From NCBI RefSeq assembly GCF_034140825.1, contig NC_089039.1, forward strand, positions 29,710,501 to 29,774,500: a stretch of 64,000 nt of DNA, written 5' to 3'. Numbering within the stretch: the first letter of the stretch is position 1; each line of letters starts with the position of its first letter. Below are positions 12,194-21,371 of the stretch, piece after piece. This DNA comes from Oryza sativa Japonica Group. Taxonomy: Eukaryota > Streptophyta > Magnoliopsida > Poales > Poaceae. The translations under genes and the position numbers were made by a program. A model generated the notes under the pieces. That model worked only from the letters and a program-made list of their open reading frames with translations, was not told the origin of the DNA and made no database searches.

Positions 12194-12865
12194 AACCATA
12201 ACCAATCTCACTTGCATCAGGTTAGATAATCATGACTTGTCTACAGCTTACTTGCTCTAGATCTTTATCCATAGAGTTGGAGCCAAATCAAGAACTACTT
12301 GATTTTGATTGTTTTAAGAACAGGATGGGTGGATTTGCTATACAAAATACATACAAAGGATAAAGATATATTTCCCACCTCTAAAATTCTGACATTGTAT
12401 CAAATTTAGAGCTCTAGCAAACTAGCATGGACTATGGATAGGGGAGGCCTCCCCCATCCCCCCCCCCCAAAAAAAAACACGCACACAACAATAGCAACAG
12501 CTTTGTTGGTGTGGCTTTATAAACTGATGCCTTCTTTCTTAATAAATTTTGACCGGCAAAAGTATTATCTAAAATAAAAATATCTAATAACCATATATCT
12601 TTCTGTATCATAATTTAAAATAGAGTGAATTGCACATTGGACTACCTTTTATTACCATAGTTACACATTGGACTAGGGACAAAGTAATATTTTCACTTTG
12701 GACTAAATAATTTTACACAAGTTTCAGATTGGGCCGGTGTTTCCTCCATCTCCCCTCTCTTCTCTTCTTCATTGAGCTGAAGCCACTGTACGTGAGCTTG
12801 AGCACTACCATGTCCTCCCTTTATTGATACTAAAACTAGCATGTTAGGTAAGGTGATACGATTAG
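12194..12865. other. Intergenic, no gene seen
   Basis: This is AT-rich sequence with a C-run followed by an A-run near 12460-12477. The segment at about 12630-12735 repeats the phrase CACATTGGACTA twice and resembles one arm of an inverted-repeat element, but I see no partner arm. No coding potential is recognised. Confidence 0.4.
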
Positions 12866-12874
12866 TTTAATTTA

Positions 12875-13420
12875 GGGTGAATAGCTAATTTAGTCCCTCA
12901 AGTTTTACCGAAGGCTCAATTTGGTCCTTCACGTTTCATTTTGTCCACATAGCTCCTCTAAATATTTATTTTGGCTTGAAATCATCCTTGGGCCCACTTA
13001 ATATGCCATATGGCTATTTCTAGTCAATATTTCTATTAGAAAATATCCCTTTTGCCCTTAATTTGTATACTATATACTAGAAAAGAGGAAACCAAGATGA
13101 ATAAACAACATTGCAGATGTACTTCCCATTATTTCAACATGTGCACATGAAACTTAAGCAATTGCTATCGTATAGTACATAATTTATTTTCGTTTTACAT
13201 AATTTACTATGCATTATCTATAAATAAAATCAAGCATGTAATTTTTGTTTTATATATGTGAATGATGGGGATATAAGTGTCATTTATCAAGAGAGTTGTT
13301 GGTTCAAGGATAAGTTTGAACTAAAATAAAAACTTGAAGGACTAATAAGGATAGATTGAAACATCAAGGACTAAATTGAGCCTCAGATAAAACTTGAAGG
13401 ACCACTTTGGCTATTCACCC
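12875..13420. mobile_element. Mutator-type MITE (546 bp, perfect 9-bp TSD)
   Basis: Terminal inverted repeats start GGGTGAATAGC on both ends. They continue with matching blocks (AGTCCCTCAAGTTTTACC on the left against GGTCCTTCAAGTTTTATC on the inverted right). The 9-bp duplication TTTAATTTA flanks it exactly at 12866-12874 and 13421-13429. A 9-bp duplication with long inverted repeats points to the Mutator superfamily. There is no transposase, so it is non-autonomous. Confidence 0.85.
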
Positions 13421-13927
13421 TTTAATTTAGTCATTAGCATACTAAAGTCTTCATCTTCCCCATGTGTGGTTGGGATTGAGCTCTCTGGTGAAAGCAACCT
13501 GCATACTCGACCCCAATTACTTTGCCTATTCTAGTCCCTGACGAAGTGTTGTAGTACTGCTCCCACGCTCGAGCTCAGGCACCAGCAATGACTTCAGCAT
13601 TATCACCATGCACTTCATCTCAGCTTGAGCACCTGTACCGGTGCTGAACCTGTGATGATTTGCTACTCTTCCCTCCAGATTGGATAGGGTGATTGGAGTT
13701 TGGAAAACTGTCGTACTTCTACCTCCTCCTGATCGGTGATAGCATAACAAGAACAGGTTGGGAGAGAGATAATAAGGCTGCCTGACTCGGAGAAGATGAG
13801 GGGTGGTGCAGAGTGAAACAAATGGCAAGGTTATGTGGTGCAAAGTGGAAATCATGGCTAAGACCTTGTCCAAGCTGCAACAAGGGTAAAAATACATGAC
13901 CCAAACTGCAATTTACTCTTTAAAATA

Positions 13928-14110
13928 TCTACTATTATAAAAATTGAAGATGTTTTTTCCGGTACTTTGGTACGTCATCCGTGTATCCGTGTATGAGTCG
14001 GTTTTTAAGTTTGTTCGTTTTTGGAAATACAGATATGTATTTGAGTCAGGTTTTAAGTTCGTTTTTTGGAAATGCATGAGCAATCGTATAAGATATCTCT
14101 CTAAAAACTT
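13928..14110 (+). mobile_element. Helitron 5'-end fragment
   Basis: The sequence begins TCTACTATTATAAAAATTGA directly after an A, as rice Helitrons do. It continues with the phrase GGTACTTTGGTACGTCATCC and two imperfect copies of a phrase containing TTTTTAAGTTCGTT and TTTTTGGAAATACA. I do not see a matching 3' terminus (hairpin plus CTRR) nearby, so this is probably a truncated copy. The family call rests on remembered end sequences. Confidence 0.5.
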
Positions 14111-14119
14111 ACATGCTAA

Positions 14120-14953
14120 CTTGAGGTGATTGGACTCCTAATTGCAGCTCATGATTGAAATAAATAAATATATACATTGTAGCTGTATCATATACCTATT
14201 AAGTATTATCATTTTCTTTACATTGATATGATATATTATCTATGAAAAACCTTTAAATTTTCGTATATTTTTATACTACTATTTTTTTATCATAATCATT
14301 TGATAAGTTGACTCCCCTAATACTCAGATCCTAGTTTCGTCACTGGTCTTGGTCTCCTACACTTCTGCAAACTAAAGTTAACTAGAGTCCGGTTTCTCTT
14401 CAGCTCACCAGTGTACAAGTTCAGGTTCAGACATTATTTTCTCTGTATTTCAAGTACTCCAAAATCGGCAAGTACATTGACCGTCTTGAACAAGGGAGAA
14501 ACACCAGGTATTGATCACAAGGGAAGGCACAAGAAAGATATAGGAGTATATATGAAACAGCAATTGCAAGTAGCAGTATCTTTACCGGTTAACAAAAACG
14601 ATTAATGCCAGAGGCAGAAACCCAATCTGTCCTAGGACTCCTACCTACATCTACAGATTTTGTTATGTTTTCTGTCTTGTCTTGAGAGACCCCAAAATTC
14701 CCAGATCCACCTTATGTCCTCGACCCTGAATCAGATTTGGGAGTCTGTACCGTGTAGAAAAATACAGTATACTAGTAGTACATCCCTCGGCAGAAATAAA
14801 TGGCGAGGGCAAAGAAGCAGCTGCAGCTGCAGCAGCACCAGTACTGAACAGCAGCTAAACAAATTGTACCGGTGCAGCAGCTAAATAAATTGTCTTGGAT
14901 TTCCCACATTTCTAGCTTCCTATAAACTATTGTTATTGTTCATGGAGGCAATG
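14120..14953. other. Downstream/3' UTR of the PP2C gene, no gene seen
   Basis: No coding sequence is recognised. The part from about 14640 to 14953 is probably the 3' UTR of the PP2C gene on the minus strand. The rest is AT-rich spacer. Confidence 0.4.
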
Positions 14954-17676
14954 TCATGCTTTGCTCTTGAACTTCCTATGTGCCTTGAGGTCAATTACAA
15001 CGACAGTGATGTTGTCCTTGCTCCCCTTCTGTAGGGCAAGCTTGGACAAGTAGTCGGCAGCTGCTTGAGCAGCCGGATCTGAAGAATCACCGCTTATTTG
15101 GGCCGATGACGTTGATGCGGTGGCCGCATTCTTCTTGTGCCATAGTAATATCCTCTTGCGAGCAGCATCACAGACCTCTTCGTTCGACATTACATCCCAA
15201 AGGCCATCACTTGCAAGAATAAGGCAATCATCGTCTTTTGCACGAGCGACAACTGTGACCTCAGGGACCGGGATTATATATGGCTTCAGGTATTTGTCCC
15301 CTGCAAATACATCAATGCACAGACCAGAAGTATTGGCAAGCGCACCAATAAATCAAACATAATTTATCTACTTTGAACTTTGAAGTATCAACAAAAGCCA
15401 TATATTAAAGACATTGAAATCAAATTACCAGTCACAGAATAACATGTTAAGAGCAACAAAAACTGACAGGATACATGAACACTGGAACTAATAAACCGGG
15501 GTACAACAGAAGAATAGCATGATGTTATGATTCTCTCTCTAGTTTGAAGCATCAATACAGCAAAAGCGAATCAGAGTAAATGCTGATGAAAGAGTTATTC
15601 AAGTCTTGTGATATATATTGGGCCAGGCTTTCTCCCTTAAGATTCAATGGGAAGAAACCTCATCTGACTGCAACAGTAAATTAACAAATATGATTGACTG
15701 CTGTGCAGCAACATGGGTGAAGGTGTGAAGCTAACATCCAAAGCTCAATTGATGCACAATGGCACATTATTACATCAGTCCTTACAATCCTCGATATAGT
15801 ACAGCTGTTCCTTGATCACAATGAATGCAAACAATGGCTTATACAGCTGTCGTGTAGTTAGTGACTCATCCTAGTGTTTGGTATGACAGAAATCACTACT
15901 TTGAAGTATTCTGCCATTTAGTATTACTCTTAATATTTTTCCATCAAGGTGATCTCAATGTCTAAGTCTCTCATATTCTCTTATATTTTCCTATTGTGAA
16001 CTGCATGTATACTCACCAAACGCCTATACCAGTATCGCATATGGCAACATAGCTAACAAATATAGAAATATATGCCTGAATCATAGCATCGCAAATCACT
16101 TAACAGTATGACTAGGAACAAACTAACAAAGTAATTAGCCGAGGAGCTCTCTCTGCCACCATAGGTACAAACTCACTACCAGTTGCAAACAATCGCATTG
16201 ATGCAAGGTATTTGTAAATAAACTTGGGGGTACAATGTCATTACACCAGGGAGCAACAATCAGCCAGTGATTTTTCACTTAGAAAAGTCACAAACCCTAG
16301 AGCACCATATATCATCACAATTCAGAACAAAATAACAAAATGAACCAGTCAAGAGACTTTTCCTTTGACACATCAATTACCCAATCAGCTATCATCAGCA
16401 CAGTCACATCAGTAAAGTTGGAGAAGCATAAACAATGAAGCACAAACAAACACTGGTTCAATTATGTCAAAAGGGTGAGAATGCATACCGATTGATCGCG
16501 ACATGGCAAGAACACCGAGAACTCGATAACCATTCCATTGGATAACCTTGCCACCCAGCGCCTCAATCCTCGCGTACTCGTCTTCCCTATTTGGCTGAAG
16601 CACGAAGAAGAACAAGGCAATTCGTATCCAATTATCCTCAGGACTCGAGTCAATTACTCATACATGGAATCAATGGGAGTCCATGGCTTACTTTATGATC
16701 TAGTGACAGGGGCAGGGGCTGCTTGCCCCGGCAGAGAACAGCACGCGAGTCACCGCAGTTGGCTACGATGACATGTGACGAGCAAACGACTGCGACGACA
16801 GCAGTTGACCCCACGGTGTCTGGAGCAACAGGCGGTGCTCCAGACGCAGCATTTCCTCCCACCTCAGCGTCAACACGACTGAAGCAATCCACGAACGCCT
16901 TCTCCCACAGCTTCTTGGACTCAAGGCCAGATAAGTCAGAGCCACACGCGTCGTCCTCCGCTCTACGCAGCTCCTCTGTCAGTACGGCGTGGATCCTCTT
17001 CCTGCAGTAATTGGCAACCTGCAACAGATGAGAGCATGGAGAAAAGGTTATCATCGGTGTGTTGGATTCGTTTAATGTGCTGTGACTGTGATGAGGCAAA
17101 AACAAAAGCAAAGGGAACCTGAACGCCACCGTGGCCATCGTAGACGGCGAAGAAATGGGCTGGAAGGCGGAAGGAGGCCCGGTCGAGGCCGTCGACTGCC
17201 GCGTCGCCGGCAACCATCCACAGAGGAAGGTCGAAAAATCGCGGGACCACGGCATAGTCGTCCTCCATCTCCGGGCGGCGGCCGCAAATGGACTCCAGCC
17301 CCCAGAGCGGAACGCAGTCCATGGCGAACACGCTCCTCGCAGTGGCCCCCACAGCCCTCGGCTCGGCAGCCTCCGCGACGGCGACGGAGGCGGCGGTGAG
17401 GTCGTCGAACAAGACGGCGGGCCCCGCGAGGAGCGAAGTGCCTAGCTCGGCGAAGCCCTCGAAGTCGGCGCTGGCGACGCTGCTGCAGTCGCTGGCGACG
17501 GAGCACGGGCTCCCGCAGGCGGAGTCGTCTCCGGGGGCGGGGACGGGGGCGGTGAGGGGCGGCAGCGCGGCGCCCAGAGCCTCTTCCATGGCCTCGGCGA
17601 CGGCGGCGGCGGCGGCTAAGAGCGTGAAGCTAAGCGTGGGGGCAGGAGGAGCGGCGGGCAGGGCGAGGTCCTCCAT
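14954..17676 (-). CDS. OsPP2C53: Clade A protein phosphatase 2C (ABI1/HAB1-like ABA co-receptor)
   Basis: This is a Mg/Mn-dependent Ser/Thr phosphatase that represses ABA signalling by dephosphorylating SnRK2 kinases until bound by PYL receptors. Four exons (17119-17676, 16692-17018, 16489-16594, 14954-15300) give 445 aa. The N-terminal ~110 residues are Ala-rich. The catalytic core shows [10 protein letters not shown] (metal-binding E/D near 136-140), [10 protein letters not shown] (D180, G181), [18 protein letters not shown] (D362) and [11 protein letters not shown] (D426). The ABA-lock tryptophan is present in [10 protein letters not shown] (W315), which with overall similarity puts it in clade A. 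The third intron is long (about 1.2 kb). The upstream region carries ABRE motifs and an overlapping uORF. The symbol is from memory of rice chromosome 5 gene order; clade is confident, exact symbol less so. Confidence 0.93.
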
Positions 17677-17731
17677 GGGAATGAGAGAGGGGGAGGGGCG
17701 GAGTAGTGTCAGAGGTGGTGGGGATCGGCAT
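17630..17731 (-). promoter_or_regulatory. Upstream ORF overlapping the PP2C start codon
   Basis: An ATG at 17731-17729 opens a 33-codon reading frame that runs across the PP2C ATG (17676) in another frame and stops at TAG 17632-17630. Its context is ACCATGC. If the transcript starts upstream of it, scanning ribosomes would bypass the main start, giving translational damping. The transcript start is not visible from sequence alone. Confidence 0.45.
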
Positions 17732-18161
17732 GGTGTGGTGGAGTGGAGGCGCGATGGCGAGCAGGCGGTGGGCGTGGGGGCCTACTCATGGGCGGATCTG
17801 GAGCGAATCCAGAGGTAGGTGAGGGAGGGAGATGGCGGCTCACGGGAGGTGCCCTGGGGAAGAAGGAATTGAAGCAGCAGCGCCGGACTCACACAGAGAG
17901 CCACAAACCGCGCGCGCAGCCAGCTGCTCGACTCGATCCAGCACAGCACTACCTTGCCGACGCGGCCGCCGCCTCCGCCTCCGCCTCCGACGCCGGTGAC
18001 GCCGACCGAGAGTCGAGTTGATGAGAGGAGGGATTTGGGAATGGATCGGGTTGCGTGGGGAGGAGAGGGGAGGAGGCGCTGGCTGGCTGGCGGGTGGAGG
18101 ACGAAGAGGAGGATGGGCCCCGGCCTGTCAGTGACACAGTGGGTAGGGGTGTTGACATCAC

Positions 18162-18230
18162 CACGTGCTGACGTCTGGGCCGTTGATGGGGGCCTGCCTT
18201 GGAAATGGCGTGGACACGTGGCGACGCGCT
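18162..18230. promoter_or_regulatory. ABRE/G-box pair with CE3-like core
   Basis: CACGTG at 18162-18167 and ACACGTGGC at 18214-18222 are ABA-response elements. GACGCGCTC directly after the second resembles a CE3 coupling element. They lie about 490-550 bp upstream of the PP2C ATG. Clade A PP2C genes are classic ABA-induced feedback targets, so the placement makes sense; function is inferred. Confidence 0.6.
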
Positions 18231-18304
18231 CAGCCAGTGGTGTGCTGCCACCACTCTACCCCCTCATCACCAAACATATTTTACTGTACACTGCACTCCC
18301 ATCC

Positions 18305-18330
18305 CATCTCATCTCATCTCATCTCATCTC
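18305..18330. repeat. (CATCT)5 microsatellite
   Basis: Five tandem copies of the pentamer CATCT lie in the far-upstream region of the PP2C gene. Confidence 0.9.
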
Positions 18331-18374
18331 ATGTGTAAGTACAACTACTCGGTTCTCTCGGTTTCACCTCTACC

Positions 18375-18512
18375 GAATTTATTCTAAATTTTTTCTTTAA
18401 AATTCTAACTTTTTTATCACATCAAAACTTCTCTACACACAATCTTCCAATTTTTCCGTCACATCGTTTCAATTTCAACCAAACTTTCAATTTTAGCGTG
18501 AACTAAACACAC
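18375..18512. mobile_element. Harbinger-like MITE remnant
   Basis: The phrases CTTTAAAATTCTAAC, TTCCGTCACATCG, CCAAACTTTCAATTTTAGCG and the end GTGAACTAAACAC match the grass MITE type whose ends read GTGTTTAGTTC. The left end looks shortened and I cannot confirm a TTA duplication. Confidence 0.5.
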
Positions 18513-19093
18513 CAGCTCGGTTAATTTCTAGCTCGGTTTGAGAAGTCAATTCATATTATTCCTTTTTATTTGGGGTGTGTTTAGAAACTGCATTTTTACC
18601 TTTTTTCCCCCTCCTATTTGGTAGTATATGCTTTTGGGGATGAGGTGAGGACCAAATACCATTTCATTCACCAAAGCCAATCCAAACACACGTTTACAAT
18701 GGATAAATTTTTAAATAAAATACTATCACAAGCATATTTTTTTTTGTGTGAGAATGACAATGTGGGGGTCTGGACCAACATATGAGGCCTTGGCCCTTTA
18801 AGTGCCAGTGAACCATCATGTTTCTTAAATAAAACTGATTGAAACAGGTTAAATGTGGGCTAAGGTTTTGTGTGTGCGACAGTGTGAGGCAGAGGTAGTT
18901 TCACGTTGACGGTTAGGATGGCTCACTCAGATAACAATATACGGATTGTATCATTGCGGTTTCAGCCATTAAAATTTTCAACTTGATTATGGGATTTTTT
19001 TTCATAGAAGTTTATTTTTCAGCATTTACTTTTGGATCGCTAAGAACATGTGTATAGAAGTTTTATTCACAAATTAATGTTTATTTATAAATA

Positions 19094-19395
19094 GAGATAA
19101 TTCAAAAAATGCTATTGACAAGCATCCAAATCCCAGAAATACCATCGACAAGTATAAGTTCCAAGAAATGCCATCTTACAAATGACTTTGTCCCAAAAAT
19201 GCCATCGCCGTTAGGGTTCCATTCATTCCACGATATTAAAATTCTATAGGATGAACAGTGTATTTAACGGCGCAAAATGGATAGAACCCTAATGACGATG
19301 GTATTTTTAGGACAAAATCGTTTGTATGATGATATTTCTTAGAATTTACACTTGTCGATGATATTTCTTAGAACTCACATTTCTTGGATTATCTC
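19094..19395. mobile_element. Mutator-type long-inverted-repeat MITE (302 bp, 9-bp TSD)
   Basis: Ends GAGATAAT and ATTATCTC begin long imperfect inverted arms of about 130 bp each, sharing ordered blocks (CCATCGACAAGT, TTGTCC, GCCATCG, TTAGGGTTC). The 9-bp duplication TTATAAATA occurs exactly at 19085-19093 and 19396-19404. Nearly the whole element is a foldback, with about 40 bp of loop. It has no coding capacity. Confidence 0.82.
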
Positions 19396-19727
19396 TTATA
19401 AATATGCTATTTGAAATATGCCAACCGATGAGGCTGCAGAATTCTCGGATGGAGCAACCACTCATTTGATGACCCTGACGGAGCTAGAGCTAGAATTGGT
19501 CAGCGTAACAATAATCAGTCCGTCCGCGTCATGCTTCCAAGTTACAGCACGGTGTGAAAAATGAAAAACATCTGACAAGCCGCTCTTTACAACAAGTCAA
19601 CAACGGCATTTTGCGCTAACAGTAAAGTCCCTGCAAACCTGTAATGGCCATTTTGTTGGTGCTTCATGCTGAAGTAAAACCGGGAAAAAAAACGTATTTA
19701 ACATCAGCACATAGATGGAAGGAAGGC

Positions 19728-19733
<6 letters not shown>

Positions 19734-19759
<26 letters not shown>

Positions 19760-19768
19760 TGAGAGAGA
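19734..19768. repeat. (GA)n microsatellite
   Basis: An interrupted GA dinucleotide tract lies just beyond the 3' end of the tRNA-Gly gene. Confidence 0.9.
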
Positions 19769-19778
19769 AAAGAAAAAA

Positions 19779-19849
19779 TGCACCAGCCGGGAATCGAACC
19801 CGGGTCTGTACCGTGGCAGGGTACTATTCTACCACTAGACCACTGGTGC
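19779..19849 (-). tRNA. tRNA-Gly (anticodon GCC)
   Basis: The minus strand reads as a full 71-nt cloverleaf. The acceptor stem GCACCAG pairs with CTGGTGC. The A box is TGGTCTAGTGGTAGAAT, the anticodon arm contains CCTGCCACGG (GCC), and the B box is GGTTCGATTCC. The discriminator base is A and CCA is not encoded. A run of six T follows on the minus strand (19773-19778), a normal Pol III terminator. No intron. Confidence 0.96.
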
Positions 19850-19916
19850 CATTCATGTCACAGACTTCCATTTTCTTTTTCACTAGTCTAGTTTCTAGTA
19901 GTATCGTCTAGTTCTA

Positions 19917-20479
19917 TTCCCTCTGTACCATAATACTGGGACGTTGACATTTTGCTTGGATTGTTTGACCACTCGTCTTATACTGTGTTTAGCTCCCTTC
20001 AAACTTTTAACTTTTTCGTCACATCAAATATTTGGACACATGCATATAGCATTAAATGTGGACGAAAAAAACTAAATGCACAGTTCGCATGTAAAATGTG
20101 AGACAAATCTTTTAAGCCTAATTACGCTATGATTTGATAATATGATGCTACAGTAAATATTTGCTAATGACGGATTAATAAGACTTAATAGATTCGTCTC
20201 ACAGTTTACAGGCGGAATCTGTAATTTTTTTATTAGTCTACATTTAATACTTTAAATGTGTTTTCGTATACGTCAAAATTTTTTTTTTGCCAAAACAACT
20301 AAACATGGCCTTATTCAAAAAAATTGTGCAAATATAAAAAACGAAAAGCTGTGACTAAAGTAATTTGGATAATAAAGTAAAAATAATAATAATAATTTCA
20401 AAAAAAGTTTTGAATGAGACGAATAGTCAAACAGTGTAAGCAAAATGTCAAAATCCTTTATATTATGGGACAGAAGAAG
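19917..20479. mobile_element. Stowaway-type MITE interrupted by a nested element
   Basis: Outer ends TTCCCTCTGTACCATAATA and (inverted) CTTCTTCTGTCCCATAATA match the CTCCCTCCGTCCCATAATAT terminus of rice Stowaway MITEs, flanked by TA. Inside, TTTGACCACTCGTCTTA resumes at TTATTCAAAAAAATTGTGCA after the insertion at 19981-20310. Without the insert and its TTA copy the element would be 230 bp, the usual size. Confidence 0.8.
19981..20310. mobile_element. Harbinger/Tourist-like MITE nested in the Stowaway
   Basis: A 330-bp insert flanked by a TTA duplication (19978-19980 and 20311-20313) interrupts the Stowaway copy. Its ends TACTGTGTTTAGCTCCC and (inverted) GGCCATGTTTAGTTGTT are imperfect inverted repeats of the GTTTAGTT type. 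Interior phrases such as GCATTAAATGTGGACGAAA are familiar from rice MITEs. The nesting shows it is younger than its host. Confidence 0.8.
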
Positions 20480-20481
20480 TA

Positions 20482-21270
20482 ACATGTTTCCTTTGAAATG
20501 TCAAAAGTCAAGACACACAACCCCACTGTAACAAAAACACTAACCAAAGGTACAGACTACAGAATGATTTATTAAGCAATAGTATTCCCAGAGTGGTTGG
20601 TCACCAGAGGAACTAAAGCTCAGCACGTATACTGTTGTAATGCTACTGTATATGTTTTGCTACTTTAGCATTGACAGCACACCGTTGGGGGAGCAATGCA
20701 CATTTGGCCAACAAGCATATCAAAAGATCCAGAACAAAAATTTCGGCAAGCCTCATGGTCCTACAGTGGCATCTCTCAACCTAGGATTGGATTCAATGTC
20801 ATCCCCTACAATTAAAGTTTCAAGGCCACACTAATCGTTCGTGCAATGAAGGATAAGCTATAGAAAAATAAACGAAACAAATTAAAAAAACAATTTGTCG
20901 TTAGAACTTTTATTCTTATTCATTTAAAGCAAAGCTAATGCTGAAAATAAAAGCCACTAAATTCAAAGTTTGAATTCTGGATGTGGCTGATAAGTTGACA
21001 TGTAGAGGAGATTTGTACGAGGGGTAAAATTTTCAGGTCAGACAATAGAACAAAGCGCAGAATTCTAGTATCCTACCCAAATACTGTAGGTCGTGCTTAC
21101 TTATAGGAGTAAATATTCAGCTTGTATGTGTAATTTACCAGTACCAGGATAAAGAATAGTCCAAAAAGCAAAGCAAATTTTGAAACGAAGCGATGTATTC
21201 CAGTGATTTATTAACGAGGAGGGCAAAGCATCACATTTCAATCTTGTGTTATTGTTGTTGTTGAGTGGAG
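20482..21270. other. Intergenic, no gene seen
   Basis: AT-rich spacer, probably including the 3' UTR of the downstream minus-strand transposase-derived gene (to about 21200). No ORF with recognisable homology, no repeat structure noticed. Confidence 0.4.
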
Positions 21271-21371
21271 CACCTAAACTAATCTATAGCAATAACAAGA
21301 ACAAACAGGAGGGGAGGAGGGAAACCTCAATACAGTGTTTGTAGTGCAGATTGGGACGGAAATCGAAATGA

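Noticed and set aside
13526-13904. 123-codon minus-strand open frame
   Set aside because: No domain, no splice context, low coding character, and it lies among transposon debris.
19644-19838. Open frame reading through the GA tract
   Set aside because: It consists of the microsatellite and the antisense of the tRNA-Gly, so it is not a gene.
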